Shown here: piece by piece, positions 17,395-25,946 of the stretch
Layout: every line of letters starts with the position of its first letter
Numbering within the stretch: the first letter of the stretch is position 1
Assembly: GCF_900143065.1 (NCBI RefSeq)
Contig: NZ_FRCX01000001.1
Span: 787,206 to 851,205, forward strand
Direction of reading: 5' to 3'
Source of the DNA: Duganella sacchari
GTDB lineage: Bacteria; Pseudomonadota; Gammaproteobacteria; Burkholderiales; Burkholderiaceae_D
DNA length: 64,000 nt
Made by a program: the position numbers and the translations under genes
Notes under the pieces: model-generated
What the model saw: the letters and a program-made list of their open reading frames with translations, nothing else
What the model was told of the DNA's origin: nothing
Databases searched by the model: none

Positions 17395-17435
17395 TTGACG
17401 TATATCAAGCCCGGCCCGGATTCTATTGATAGACT
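17395..17435 (+). promoter_or_regulatory. FNR/ANR-type box and -10 element for the small gene at 17481
   Basis: TTGAC-GTAT-ATCAA at 17395-17408 matches the FNR consensus TTGAT-N4-ATCAA at all but one of the ten specified bases. A -10-like TAGACT lies at 17430-17435. That predicts a start near 17442-17443, which places the box centre at about -41.5, the class II activator position. It could alternatively act on the divergent rsuA gene. Confidence 0.6.
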
Positions 17436-17480
17436 GAAACTGCATTAGGAATCGGCCTAAGGCACCTAGGAATACTCACC

Positions 17481-17765
17481 ATGACTACTCGCCACTCCTC
17501 CGCCTTTCTCCACGCAGCCCAGCATCGCAGCGCCGTGCTGCTGGAGCGCTGCCGTCACGACCCGCCACCTGCCACCACCGTGCAAGCACGGTGGCACGCC
17601 AGGCAACAGGCTGCCTTTCTGGCCTGGCTGGACGCGGGCGGCTTTGCGCAACACGATGCCGCAATAGAAAACAGCGGCGTTGCGCCGCTGTTTTCAGTCC
17701 CACAAGGGGACTCGAATGAGGAATCGAAATTCTCTCTGCTCCGCATCGACGATGCGGTTGAGTAG
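17481..17765 (+). CDS. Small uncharacterised protein behind an FNR-type box
   Basis: I do not recognise this 94-residue reading frame. It has an AGGA ribosome site nine bases before the ATG, high-GC third positions over the first 60 codons, and a plausible promoter. The predicted protein is rich in His, Arg, Ala and Gln, with no signal or membrane segment; a Trp-containing helix (Q-A-A-F-L-A-W-L-D-A-G-G-F) lies near residues 45-58. A strong terminator at 17668-17694 lies inside the last third of the frame, so either the protein really ends earlier (a TAG sits at 17664 in another frame) or the last codons are not normally transcribed. The 178 bases after the frame, up to sppA, hold nothing I can assign. 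Confidence 0.5.
   Translation: MTTRHSSAFLHAAQHRSAVLLERCRHDPPPATTVQARWHARQQAAFLAWLDAGGFAQHDAAIENSGVAPLFSVPQGDSNEESKFSLLRIDDAVE
17668..17694. terminator. Strong hairpin terminator inside the 3' part of the small gene
   Basis: A perfect 12-bp stem (17668-17679 with 17683-17694) has a three-base loop. The arms begin AAAA and end TTTT, so it is bidirectional. It is far stronger than chance and would end transcription before the stop codon of the small frame. Confidence 0.85.
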
Positions 17766-17943
17766 TTCCATCTGTGAAGTCTAACCAATACTGCACAACC
17801 AGAAAGTGTTTATATGCCCCCCTTGGAAAGAACTACACCCCCAATATAGTTCACCATGAGCGATATGCAAGTAAAAAGAAGACTGTATTGATAATGTTAA
17901 TCGCTCAACCAGTCATCCTATGTCATAGACTAACGCCCCCAGA

Positions 17944-18954
17944 CTAACGCAGGCTGGGTTTCACCGTCTCTACGGCCGACTTCATCGCACCGGCGCCCAT
18001 GGCGGCGCCGAATTTCTTCAGCACCCGCTCAGGCAGGCCTTCGTGCTGGGTATAGTCGACGATGTCTTCCGCTTTCACCACGTCGCGCGCCACGCTGTCG
18101 ACGGTGCCGTAGGCATCGGCCAGTCCCATGTCGATGGATTTGGCGCCGGTCCAGAACAGGCCCGAGAACATATCCGGCGTTTCTTTCAGACGTTTGCCAC
18201 GACCGTTGCGGACGACCTGGATAAATTGCGCATGAATTTCGTTCAGCATGGCCTGGGCGTGCTGCTTGTGCTTTTCGGTCAGCGGGCTGAATGGGTCCAT
18301 AAAGCCTTTGTTCTCGCCCGCCGTCAGCAAGCGGCGCTCGACCCCCACCTTCTCCATGATGCCGGTGAAGCCAAAACCGTCCATCAACACGCCAATTGAG
18401 CCGATAATGCTGGCTTTATTAACGTAAATGCGGTCTGCACCAGCTGCAATGTAATAGCAGCCCGACGCGCAGATCTCATCCACCACCACGTACAGCGGCT
18501 TGCCTGGATAGCCTTTGCGCAAGCGGATCATCTCATCCACAATCATGCCGGCCTGGACCGGGCTGCCGCCTGGACTATTGATGTGCAGTACCACGGCCAC
18601 CGAGCCGCTGTCGGAAAACGCCTTGTTCAGCGCGGGAATCACCACCGCTGCCGAACCGCTGCCTTCCGACTCGATGGCGCCCTCCACCTCAATCAGCGCC
18701 GTATGGCGGCCCAGCGTTTCGCCATCCGAACCGGTCCAGCTGAAATCAAAGTAGGCGCCGAGCCCAAAGACAATTACCAGCAGGGTTGCCGCCTTGAAGA
18801 AAATGCCCCAGCGGCGCGACGCTTTTTGCTCTTTCAGCGTGGCAAACACCAGTTTTTCCAGGACTTCACGCTCCCAGTTGGAAGCGCCTGTGGCCGGCTT
18901 GGCCGGCTGTGGTGCAGGAGTCGGGGTGCTGCTGGTGTCGATATCGTCGCTCAT
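17944..18954 (-). CDS. sppA: Signal peptide peptidase SppA-type S49 protease
   Basis: Membrane-bound serine protease of 336 residues that degrades cleaved signal peptides. A cytoplasmic Pro-rich tail is followed by one membrane segment at about 51-68, then the S49 domain. The catalytic Ser is in A-S-G-C-Y-Y-I-A (Ser164), and the catalytic Lys is probably in T-A-G-E-N-K-G (Lys216). H-I-N-S-P-G-G-S at 124-131 is the oxyanion region. This is the short, single-domain form. It is last in the rluC-HAD-Rieske-sppA run, 24 bases after the Rieske gene. Confidence 0.92.
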   Translation of the reverse strand: MSDDIDTSSTPTPAPQPAKPATGASNWEREVLEKLVFATLKEQKASRRWGIFFKAATLLVIVFGLGAYFDFSWTGSDGETLGRHTALIEVEGAIESEGSGSAAVVIPALNKAFSDSGSVAVVLHINSPGGSPVQAGMIVDEMIRLRKGYPGKPLYVVVDEICASGCYYIAAGADRIYVNKASIIGSIGVLMDGFGFTGIMEKVGVERRLLTAGENKGFMDPFSPLTEKHKQHAQAMLNEIHAQFIQVVRNGRGKRLKETPDMFSGLFWTGAKSIDMGLADAYGTVDSVARDVVKAEDIVDYTQHEGLPERVLKKFGAAMGAGAMKSAVETVKPSLR

Positions 18955-18978
18955 GGAATGCTTGGTTTCGGTTTTTAA

Positions 18979-19347
18979 TCAGGCGCGCGCGGGACGCACA
19001 TAGTCGTCCGGCTGCCAATAAATCTGCTGGTCATGCTCAAGCACGGCGATCGGCCGCAGCCGGCCGCCGCGGCATGGGCCACCAGCACAATGCCCATTCT
19101 CCGGCGTGTAGACCGCGCCGTGGGTCGAACACATGATGTACAACTTGCTGGACTCAAAAAATTCACCCTGATTCCAGTCCAGTTCAATCGGCACATGGGC
19201 GCAGCGGTTGAGGTAGGCGTACGGTTTGCCGTTGTAGCGCACCACAAAGCCGGTGGCGTCTTCGCCGCCCGCCGTGAGCGCAAACCGCACACCTTTGCCG
19301 CCATCCACCACGGCGTCCGCTGCACAAATCAGGATTTCATCCGGCAT
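18979..19347 (-). CDS. Rieske [2Fe-2S] protein
   Basis: Small soluble ferredoxin-like protein of 122 residues. The Rieske cluster ligands are visible as C-A-H at 49-51 and C-S-T-H at 73-76, followed by the G-G-P-C-R-G-G turn. There is no signal or membrane segment, so it is cytoplasmic; it resembles the ferredoxin subunits of aromatic dioxygenases and the small Rieske proteins encoded beside gph-like phosphatases in betaproteobacteria. Its start overlaps the stop of the HAD gene by one base. The electron partner is unknown. Confidence 0.9.
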   Translation of the reverse strand: MPDEILICAADAVVDGGKGVRFALTAGGEDATGFVVRYNGKPYAYLNRCAHVPIELDWNQGEFFESSKLYIMCSTHGAVYTPENGHCAGGPCRGGRLRPIAVLEHDQQIYWQPDDYVRPARA

Positions 19348-20006
19348 CAGGCGTGCTCACTCAGCCACTGGTGCAGCTCAGCCACGGTCTGGGCCGAATA
19401 CAGGGGATTGCAAGCCGCCAGCTGATCGGCAGGATGGGCGCCATATTGCACCGCCACGCTGGCAGCACCGGCATTGTTGGCCATCAACAGATCATGGGTG
19501 GTATCGCCGATCATCAGCGTACGTCGCATATCCTGCCCCAACTCCCGCGTCAGTTCCTGCAACATCGCCGGATGCGGCTTGGAGAAGGTTTCGTCGGCGC
19601 AACGAGTGGCATCAAACAGCGACAGCACTTTAACGTCATTCATGGCGCGGTTCAGGCCCACGCGGCTCTTGCCCGTGGCCACGGCCAGGAAATAGCCGTT
19701 CTGCGACAGCTCCTGCAGCATGTCATGCACGCCAGGGAACAGGCTGATTTCGTGATCGCGCGACAGGAAGTGATAGCGGTAACGTTCCACCATGCGCGGA
19801 TAGTAGGCCGGGTCGATATCCGGCAACACCGCCTGCATGGCTTCATGCAAACCCAGGCCGATGACATGGGCGGCTGCGTCGTCGCGCGGCACCGGCAGCG
19901 ACAGGTCACGCGCCGCCGCCTGGATGCATTTCACGATGGTCAGCGTTGAATCCATCAACGTACCATCCCAATCGAAGACGATCAGATCAAATTGCTTTCT
20001 TGCCAT
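19347..20006 (-). CDS. HAD-family hydrolase (phosphoglycolate phosphatase-like)
   Basis: The 219-residue protein has all HAD motifs: motif I F-D-W-D-G-T-L-M-D-S at 11-20 with nucleophile Asp12, motif II V-A-T-G-K-S, motif III Lys in F-S-K-P-H-P, and motif IV G-D-T-T-H-D. An alpha-helical cap lies between motifs I and II, as in Gph. It is likely a small-molecule phosphatase; phosphoglycolate is the best family guess but is not proven. It lies directly downstream of rluC in a compact operon. Confidence 0.87.
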   Translation of the reverse strand: MARKQFDLIVFDWDGTLMDSTLTIVKCIQAAARDLSLPVPRDDAAAHVIGLGLHEAMQAVLPDIDPAYYPRMVERYRYHFLSRDHEISLFPGVHDMLQELSQNGYFLAVATGKSRVGLNRAMNDVKVLSLFDATRCADETFSKPHPAMLQELTRELGQDMRRTLMIGDTTHDLLMANNAGAASVAVQYGAHPADQLAACNPLYSAQTVAELHQWLSEHA

Positions 20007-20016
20007 GTGTTTGCGA

Positions 20017-20997
20017 TTAGTTAAGAGGTTTTCCCAAGCTTACCAAGAATCGCTCACATTCGGCAGCCAATGGCGCATTCAGCGTTATGTTTTTGCCGGA
20101 TTCAGGATGGGTAAACGTAATTTGATGGGCGTGCAGGAACATGCGCTTCAGTGCGCCACGGGTGTCGGTGGCTTTTTGCAGCGCCTTGTTCAACGGAAAA
20201 TCGCCGTATTTGTCGTCACCCAGGATGGGGAAGTCCGACGATGACAGATGAACGCGGATCTGGTGGGTACGTCCCGTCTTCAGTTCGGCTTCCAGCAAGG
20301 CAAAGCCATCGAATTTCTTCAATAGTGTGAAGACCGTGTGCGACGCCATGCCGTCGGCCGAAACCGACACGCGGCGTTCGCCATCGGCCGTGGTGTATTT
20401 ATGCAGCGGCAGCTTGATATGCTGGCGCGCGTTTTTCCAGTCGCCCGATACCATGGTCAGATAGCGTTTGTCGGTTTTGCCATCGCGCATCTGCTCGTGC
20501 AGGCTGGTCAGGGCCGTACGTTTCTTCGCCAACAACAACAAACCCGAGGTTTCGCGGTCCAGCCGGTGCACCAGTTCCAGGAACTTGGCATCCGGACGCG
20601 AGGCGCGCAACTGCTCGATGACGCCAAACGACACACCGGAGCCGCCATGCACGGCCACACCAGCCGGCTTGTCGATCACCAGCAAGTGGGTATCTTCGAA
20701 AATAATCTTGAATTCAGCGGCGGGGACGTGGTTGTCCGGCTTTTCCGCCAGGCGGATTGGCGGAATCCGCACCACATCACCCTGTACCAGACGGTACAAT
20801 TGATCGATACGGCCCTTGTTGACGCGGACTTCACCCGAGCGCAGGATGCGATAGACGTGACTTTTCGGCACGCCTTTGCAAACGCGCAACAGGTAGTTAT
20901 CGATCCGTTGACCGGCCTCTTCTTCAGTAATGGTGACGAATTGTGCTTGCAGCGGGGTGGACGTTGAAGCGGGAACAACATCTTTTTGCATCTTCAT
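20017..20997 (-). CDS. rluC: 23S rRNA pseudouridine synthase RluC/RluD type
   Basis: The protein has an N-terminal S4 domain (A-G-Q-R-I-D-N-Y-L-L-R-V) and the catalytic motif H-R-L-D-R-E-T-S-G with the nucleophilic Asp. RluC modifies U955, U2504 and U2580 of 23S rRNA in E. coli. The ATG at 20997 is preferred; the in-frame extension to 21069 runs through an AT-rich promoter-like region. It is divergent from rne, an arrangement also seen in E. coli, where rluC and rne are divergent, which supports RluC over RluD. Confidence 0.92.
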   Translation of the reverse strand: MKMQKDVVPASTSTPLQAQFVTITEEEAGQRIDNYLLRVCKGVPKSHVYRILRSGEVRVNKGRIDQLYRLVQGDVVRIPPIRLAEKPDNHVPAAEFKIIFEDTHLLVIDKPAGVAVHGGSGVSFGVIEQLRASRPDAKFLELVHRLDRETSGLLLLAKKRTALTSLHEQMRDGKTDKRYLTMVSGDWKNARQHIKLPLHKYTTADGERRVSVSADGMASHTVFTLLKKFDGFALLEAELKTGRTHQIRVHLSSSDFPILGDDKYGDFPLNKALQKATDTRGALKRMFLHAHQITFTHPESGKNITLNAPLAAECERFLVSLGKPLN

Positions 20998-21664
20998 TTG
21001 CTCTGTCTTCCCAGAAATCTCTCTAAGTCCTTCATTTTGAATATATAATCGTTTCGCTGCGGTTCTCACTGCGGCACGTGTAAGAATAAAAGCACATTTT
21101 ACACAGGGGCGTCTCCACTGGCCTCGCCTAATTGCAAATTCAGAGGAAAAAATGTATACGCACCACCCCTGCCGGAATCAAGGTTGCACCGTAGTTGTAA
21201 TCGGATAACGACAGGGATGCTGAAGAAGATTGATTGGATAGTAAGGATAAAGTCCGGTTAGCCTGTTCACTTTAAGGCTGGCCGGTTGATGAGTAGTTGA
21301 TAACGCTTGCCGTTTTCGCCAGACCCCATGCTCACTGCAAGCTCGACGGAAGGCTGAAATAGCCTGGTTACCGAAGTTGCAACACTTGTAGTATCAAGCC
21401 TGGTCGAGATCTGGCCATTTAGACGCTGCTCGCCGTCTGTTCTTTTCTGCCGTCCGTTGGGGCCGCATGGAGAACTACAGAGGGAGCGCGTACTCGGCAT
21501 GTCGATCAATCTCATGCGCCCAGTTGCGGCCGCTTCGTGCAGCCGCACAGGATGGGCATACCCCCGCAATCCATCTGATTCTCGCGTATATCCCTGTACC
21601 TTGCTGCACCGGTCCTAAGAAACCGGACAGCATAGATGGCCCAAGGGTCGCGGAGTTAATAAAA
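20998..21664 (+). promoter_or_regulatory. Divergent rluC/rne control region with a long rne leader
   Basis: No gene is supported in these 667 bases. An AT-rich segment at about 21036-21052 includes TATAAT on the plus strand and is the best promoter candidate, giving an rne leader of about 600 bases. Within the leader, CCGGTTAGCCT (21254-21264) and AGGCTGGCCGG (21275-21285) form an 11-bp stem with two G-U pairs and a ten-base loop. In E. coli the rne leader carries hairpins through which RNase E limits its own mRNA; an equivalent role here is inference. Confidence 0.5.
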
Positions 21665-24600
21665 ATGAAACGTATGTTGTTTAATGCTACGCAGCAAGAA
21701 GAGCTGCGCGTAGCCATTGTCGACGGTCAGAAACTGATCGATATCGACATCGAAACCGCCGGACGCGAACAGCGCAAGTCCAACATCTACAAAGGCGTGA
21801 TCACCCGCATCGAACCGTCGCTCGAAGCCTGCTTCGTCAGCTACGGCGAAGATCGCCACGGTTTCCTCCCATTCAAAGAAGTCGCCCGCACGTATTTCAA
21901 AGAAGGCGTGGACGTGCGCAATGCTTCCGTCAAGGAAGCACTGCGCGAAGGCCAGGAAATCATGGTCCAGGTGGAAAAGGAAGAGCGCGGCAACAAAGGC
22001 GCGGCCCTGACCTCCTTCGTCTCGCTGGCCGGCCGCTATCTGGTGCTGATGCCGAACAACCCACGTGGCGGCGGTGTATCGCGCCGTGTGGAAGGTGAAG
22101 AGCGCCAGGAACTGCGCGAAACCATGGACAAGCTGGACCTGCCGCCAGGCATGTCGGTGATTGCCCGTACCGCCGGCATCGGCCGCAGCGTGGAAGAACT
22201 GCAGTGGGACTTGAACTACCTGATGCAACTGTGGCGCGCAATTGAAGGCGCCGGCAAGTCGGCCTCGGGCGCATTCCTGATCTACCAGGAATCGTCGCTG
22301 GTAATCCGCGCCATCCGCGATTACTTCCAGCCGGATATCGGCGAAATCCTGATCGATACCGACGACATCTACGAACAGGCTCACCAGTTCATGAGCCACG
22401 TGATGCCAGACATGGTCCATCGCGTCAAACGCTACAGCGACGATGTCCCGCTGTTCTCGCGCTTCCAGATCGAACACCAGATTGAAACCGCGTACTCGCG
22501 TACCGTGCCGCTGCCATCCGGCGGCGCCATCGTGATTGACCATACCGAAGCCTTGGTTTCGGTGGACGTCAACTCGGCCCGCGCCACCCGCGGTTCCGAC
22601 ATCGAAACCACCGCCTTCCACACCAACTGCGAAGCGGCTGAAGAAGTTGCCCGCCAGCTGCGTCTGCGTGACCTGGGCGGCCTGATCGTCATCGACTTCA
22701 TCGATATGGAAGTCGCCAAGAACCAGCGCGAAGTGGAACAGCGCCTGAAAGATGCGCTGCACCACGACCGTGCCCGCGTTCAGATGGGCAAGATTTCCCG
22801 TTTCGGCCTGATGGAACTGTCGCGTCAGCGTCTGCGTCCGTCGCTGTCCGAAGGTTCGCACGTGACCTGCCCACGCTGCTCGGGCACCGGCCACATCCGC
22901 GATACCGAATCGTCGGCGCTGCAAGTCCTGCGTATCATCCAGGAAGAAGCGATGAAGGAAAACTCGGCCACCATCCACGTACAAGTACCCGTGGACGTTG
23001 CCGCCTTCCTGCTCAACGAAAAGCGCGGCGAGGTGCTCAAGATCGAGACGCGTCACCGCATCAACGTCATCCTGGTGCCGAACAAGCACCTGGAAACCCC
23101 GCACTACAAACTGGAACGCATCAAGCACGACGATCCACGTCTGGAAGACAGCAGCGCCAGCTACACCCTGGCGGAACAGGCTGAAACCGACCTGGCGTAC
23201 AGCAAGCGCCAGAAAGAAGAAGCCAAGCCGCGCCAGGAAGCCATGGTCAAGACCATTACCCCTGAGCAGCCAGCACCGCTGGTGGACCGCAAGCCGACCG
23301 AAACCGTCATCAAGCCGGCACCGGCCCCAGCGCCTGCGCCAGCCGAGCAAGGTTTCTTCGCCAAGCTGATCAGCTTCTTCACCGGCAAGCCAGCCACTCC
23401 GGCCCTGCCGCAGCAGCCAACCATCGTCGTCAAGGCCCCGGCCAATGGCGGTGAGCGCGGCGACCGCAACGCCCGTGGCCCACGCGGCCGTAACCGCGGC
23501 GCCAAAGGTGGCCGTGGCGAGCGTGAAGAGAAGGAAGCCGGCGCCAGCCGTCCAGGCCAGGAAGAAGGCAAGGCCGCTGACACCAACGGCCGTCCGCCAC
23601 GCCAGCCGCGTCCGCCGCGTGAAGCGCGCGAGCCACGTGAACCGCGTGACAATCCGGCAGCAGAAGCCCAGCCGCGCGAGCGCGGTGAACGTGCCGAGCG
23701 TGCTGAGCGCCCGGAACGCGGCGAGCGTCCACCACGTCCGCCACGTGAGCCACGCGCAGACAAAGCGCCAGTGGAAGCCAAAGTGGATGAATTGGCACTC
23801 AACAACCTGACGCCAGCAAATGGCCCGGCAACCGAGGCTGCCAGCATCCTGAAATCGGCGCCAAACGCCGGTCCTGAGGGTGAAGAGCACGACGGCGCAG
23901 TGGATGGCGAAGAGCCACGCCGCCGCCGCCGCCGCGGTGGCCGCAACCGCAATCGCCGTGAACGCGAAGGCGTGGAAGGCGTGGAGGGTGCAGAAGGCCA
24001 GGAATCGGCAGTCGCAGCGGAAGCTGGCGAACAAGCTGAACTGAGCTTCGCTGCAGCGCCTGCCGCAGAAGCCGTTGTTGCACCAGCTGCCGTAGTGACG
24101 GAGGCTGCTGCCGCACCAGTGGAAGCTGCTCCTGCTCCTGCTCCAGTCGAAGCCGCACCAGTCGAAGCAGCGCCAGTTGCTGCACCGGCCGTACCTGCGC
24201 CAGTCGAGCAAGTTGAGCACGCTGCACCGGCCGTGGTTGCTGAAGCCGCGCCAGTGGTGGAAGCTGCACCGGCACCGGCACCAGCACCGGCAGCAGCGCC
24301 TGTAGTGGAAGCTGCAGCAGTAGTTGAAGCCGCTCCGGCCCCAGCTGCTGAGCCAGTTGCTGCTCCAGCACCCGTCGTGGCAGCCGCCCCGGTGGTTGAG
24401 CCTGTGGTTGCCGCAGTCGCGGACGTACCAGCACCAGTACCTGCGCCAGCGCCAGCACCGGCCCCAGTAATCGAAGCTGCAGCGCCAGTTGTTGCGGAAC
24501 CAGTTGCTGCGGCCCCGGCCCCGGCGCCATCCGCACCAATCGATCTGCAAACGGTCCTCAACTCCGCCGGTCTGACGCTGGCCGCTACCGACCCAGCCAA

Positions 24601-24721
24601 ACTGCGTGCTGCGCAGGAAGCCGCTGCGCAAGTGGTGCAACCAGCACGCGTGCCACGTGAGCGCAAGCCACTGCCACCGCAGGTTGACGAGCCGTTGGTC
24701 CAGGTCGACACCCGCCGTTAA
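21665..24721 (+). CDS. rne: Ribonuclease E
   Basis: Endoribonuclease E, the core of the RNA degradosome, 1018 residues from the ATG at 21665 ([17 protein letters not shown] is the classic start; GGAG lies upstream). In order it has an S1 domain (about 35-120), the 5'-sensor and RNase H-like parts, the DNase I-like catalytic region with V-D-V-N-S-A-R and D-F-I-D-M-E, and the zinc-link C-P-R-C-S-G-T-G. The C-terminal half is unstructured: first basic Arg/Gly/Glu-rich blocks (about 580-780), then about 170 residues made almost only of Ala, Pro, Val and Glu. The tail is the expected degradosome scaffold and membrane-binding region. A terminator follows. Confidence 0.97.
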   Translation: MKRMLFNATQQEELRVAIVDGQKLIDIDIETAGREQRKSNIYKGVITRIEPSLEACFVSYGEDRHGFLPFKEVARTYFKEGVDVRNASVKEALREGQEIMVQVEKEERGNKGAALTSFVSLAGRYLVLMPNNPRGGGVSRRVEGEERQELRETMDKLDLPPGMSVIARTAGIGRSVEELQWDLNYLMQLWRAIEGAGKSASGAFLIYQESSLVIRAIRDYFQPDIGEILIDTDDIYEQAHQFMSHVMPDMVHRVKRYSDDVPLFSRFQIEHQIETAYSRTVPLPSGGAIVIDHTEALVSVDVNSARATRGSDIETTAFHTNCEAAEEVARQLRLRDLGGLIVIDFIDMEVAKNQREVEQRLKDALHHDRARVQMGKISRFGLMELSRQRLRPSLSEGSHVTCPRCSGTGHIRDTESSALQVLRIIQEEAMKENSATIHVQVPVDVAAFLLNEKRGEVLKIETRHRINVILVPNKHLETPHYKLERIKHDDPRLEDSSASYTLAEQAETDLAYSKRQKEEAKPRQEAMVKTITPEQPAPLVDRKPTETVIKPAPAPAPAPAEQGFFAKLISFFTGKPATPALPQQPTIVVKAPANGGERGDRNARGPRGRNRGAKGGRGEREEKEAGASRPGQEEGKAADTNGRPPRQPRPPREAREPREPRDNPAAEAQPRERGERAERAERPERGERPPRPPREPRADKAPVEAKVDELALNNLTPANGPATEAASILKSAPNAGPEGEEHDGAVDGEEPRRRRRRGGRNRNRREREGVEGVEGAEGQESAVAAEAGEQAELSFAAAPAAEAVVAPAAVVTEAAAAPVEAAPAPAPVEAAPVEAAPVAAPAVPAPVEQVEHAAPAVVAEAAPVVEAAPAPAPAPAAAPVVEAAAVVEAAPAPAAEPVAAPAPVVAAAPVVEPVVAAVADVPAPVPAPAPAPAPVIEAAAPVVAEPVAAAPAPAPSAPIDLQTVLNSAGLTLAATDPAKLRAAQEAAAQVVQPARVPRERKPLPPQVDEPLVQVDTRR

Positions 24722-24740
24722 GCCACACCGGCTGTATAGA

Positions 24741-24768
24741 AAAGGGAGGCTTAGCCTCCCTTTTTTTT
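24741..24768 (+). terminator. Intrinsic terminator of rne
   Basis: GGGAGGC, loop TTA and GCCTCCC (24744-24760) are followed by eight T residues and preceded by AAA. Confidence 0.93.
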
Positions 24769-24825
24769 CATCCGTGCTATCGTAACTGTCTTGGTAGCTA
24801 GCAAGTGCATTTCACAAACAGCAAT

Positions 24826-25944
24826 ATGGCAGAAAAAATCATCATGATGGCCGAGCAGCGCGCGGACACTCACCGCGCGCCGGCCATTCCCCCCACACTG
24901 GAAACGCCGACCGGTCTGCTCAGCGACCGCCTGGCGCGGCCACTGCACGACCTGCGCATTTCCGTCACGGACCGCTGCAACTTCCGCTGCGTCTACTGCA
25001 TGCCCAAGGCCGTGTTCAACAGCGATTACCAGTACCTGCCGCACAACGACCTGCTGTCGTTTGAAGAAATCGCCCGCATCGCCCAACTGTTCGTGGCGCA
25101 CGGTGTGGAGAAAATCCGCCTCACGGGCGGCGAGCCGCTGCTGCGCAAAAACATCGAACGCCTGATCGCCATGCTGGCCGGGATGAAAACCGTCAGCGGC
25201 AAACTACTCGACCTGACGCTGACCACCAACGCCTCGCTGCTGGCCCGCAAGGCGCAATCGCTCAAGGACGCCGGCTTGCAACGCGTGACCATCTCGCTGG
25301 ACGCGCTCGACAACCATACCTTCCAGCGCATGAACGACGTCGACTTCTCCGTGGACGACGTATTAAAAGGCATCGACATCGCCCACCAGGTCGGCCTTGG
25401 CCCGATCAAGATCAATATGGTGGTCAAAGGCGGCATGAATGACCAGGAGATTTTGCCGATGGCGCGCTACTTCCGCGGCACGCCCTACATCCTGCGTTTT
25501 ATCGAATACATGGACGTCGGCGCGTCCAATGGCTGGAAGATGAACGAAGTGATTCCATCGGCGGAAGTAGTCAGCCGCATCAGCGCCGAGCTGCCACTGA
25601 CGCCGATCGCCGCCAACTACACCGGTGAAACCGCAACGCGTTACCGCTACGCCGACGGCAGCGGCGAAATCGGCCTGATCTCAAGTGTATCCCACGCATT
25701 TTGTTCGGACTGTACCCGTGCGCGCCTGTCGACAGAGGGTAAACTGTACACCTGTCTGTTTGCCACCAGCGGCCACGATCTGCGCGCCCTGGTGCGCGAA
25801 GGCCGCAGCGATGCCGAAATCAGCACCGCGCTGGCGCACCTGTGGCGCGCGCGCGAAGACCGCTACTCGGAACTGCGCACCAGCCAGACCGAGGCCCTGC
25901 GCCGCAGTGCCAACAAAGTGGAAATGTCATACATCGGGGGTTAG
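24826..25944 (+). CDS. moaA: GTP 3',8-cyclase MoaA (molybdenum cofactor)
   Basis: Radical-SAM enzyme that makes the first intermediate of molybdopterin from GTP. The N-terminal cluster motif is C-N-F-R-C-V-Y-C, followed by T-G-G-E-P-L-L-R. The C-terminal cluster cysteines are in F-C-S-D-C-T-R-A-R and C-L-F-A. The protein ends in S-Y-I-G-G, and the C-terminal GG tail is functional in the family. Several starts are possible (24805 GTG, 24826 ATG, 24844, 24847) and none has a clear ribosome site, so the first 15 or so residues are uncertain. It is first in a moaA, mobA-moeA run. Confidence 0.93.
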   Translation: MAEKIIMMAEQRADTHRAPAIPPTLETPTGLLSDRLARPLHDLRISVTDRCNFRCVYCMPKAVFNSDYQYLPHNDLLSFEEIARIAQLFVAHGVEKIRLTGGEPLLRKNIERLIAMLAGMKTVSGKLLDLTLTTNASLLARKAQSLKDAGLQRVTISLDALDNHTFQRMNDVDFSVDDVLKGIDIAHQVGLGPIKINMVVKGGMNDQEILPMARYFRGTPYILRFIEYMDVGASNGWKMNEVIPSAEVVSRISAELPLTPIAANYTGETATRYRYADGSGEIGLISSVSHAFCSDCTRARLSTEGKLYTCLFATSGHDLRALVREGRSDAEISTALAHLWRAREDRYSELRTSQTEALRRSANKVEMSYIGG

Positions 25945-25946
25945 TT

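Noticed and set aside
17695..17765. tRNA-like or att-like sequence after the terminator
   Set aside because: A few bases recall a T-arm, but no cloverleaf can be folded and no acceptor stem is present.
21656..24640. Very long minus-strand open frame opposite rne
   Set aside because: It mirrors the high-GC codon pattern of rne, has a low-complexity Trp/Arg-rich translation and no family features.
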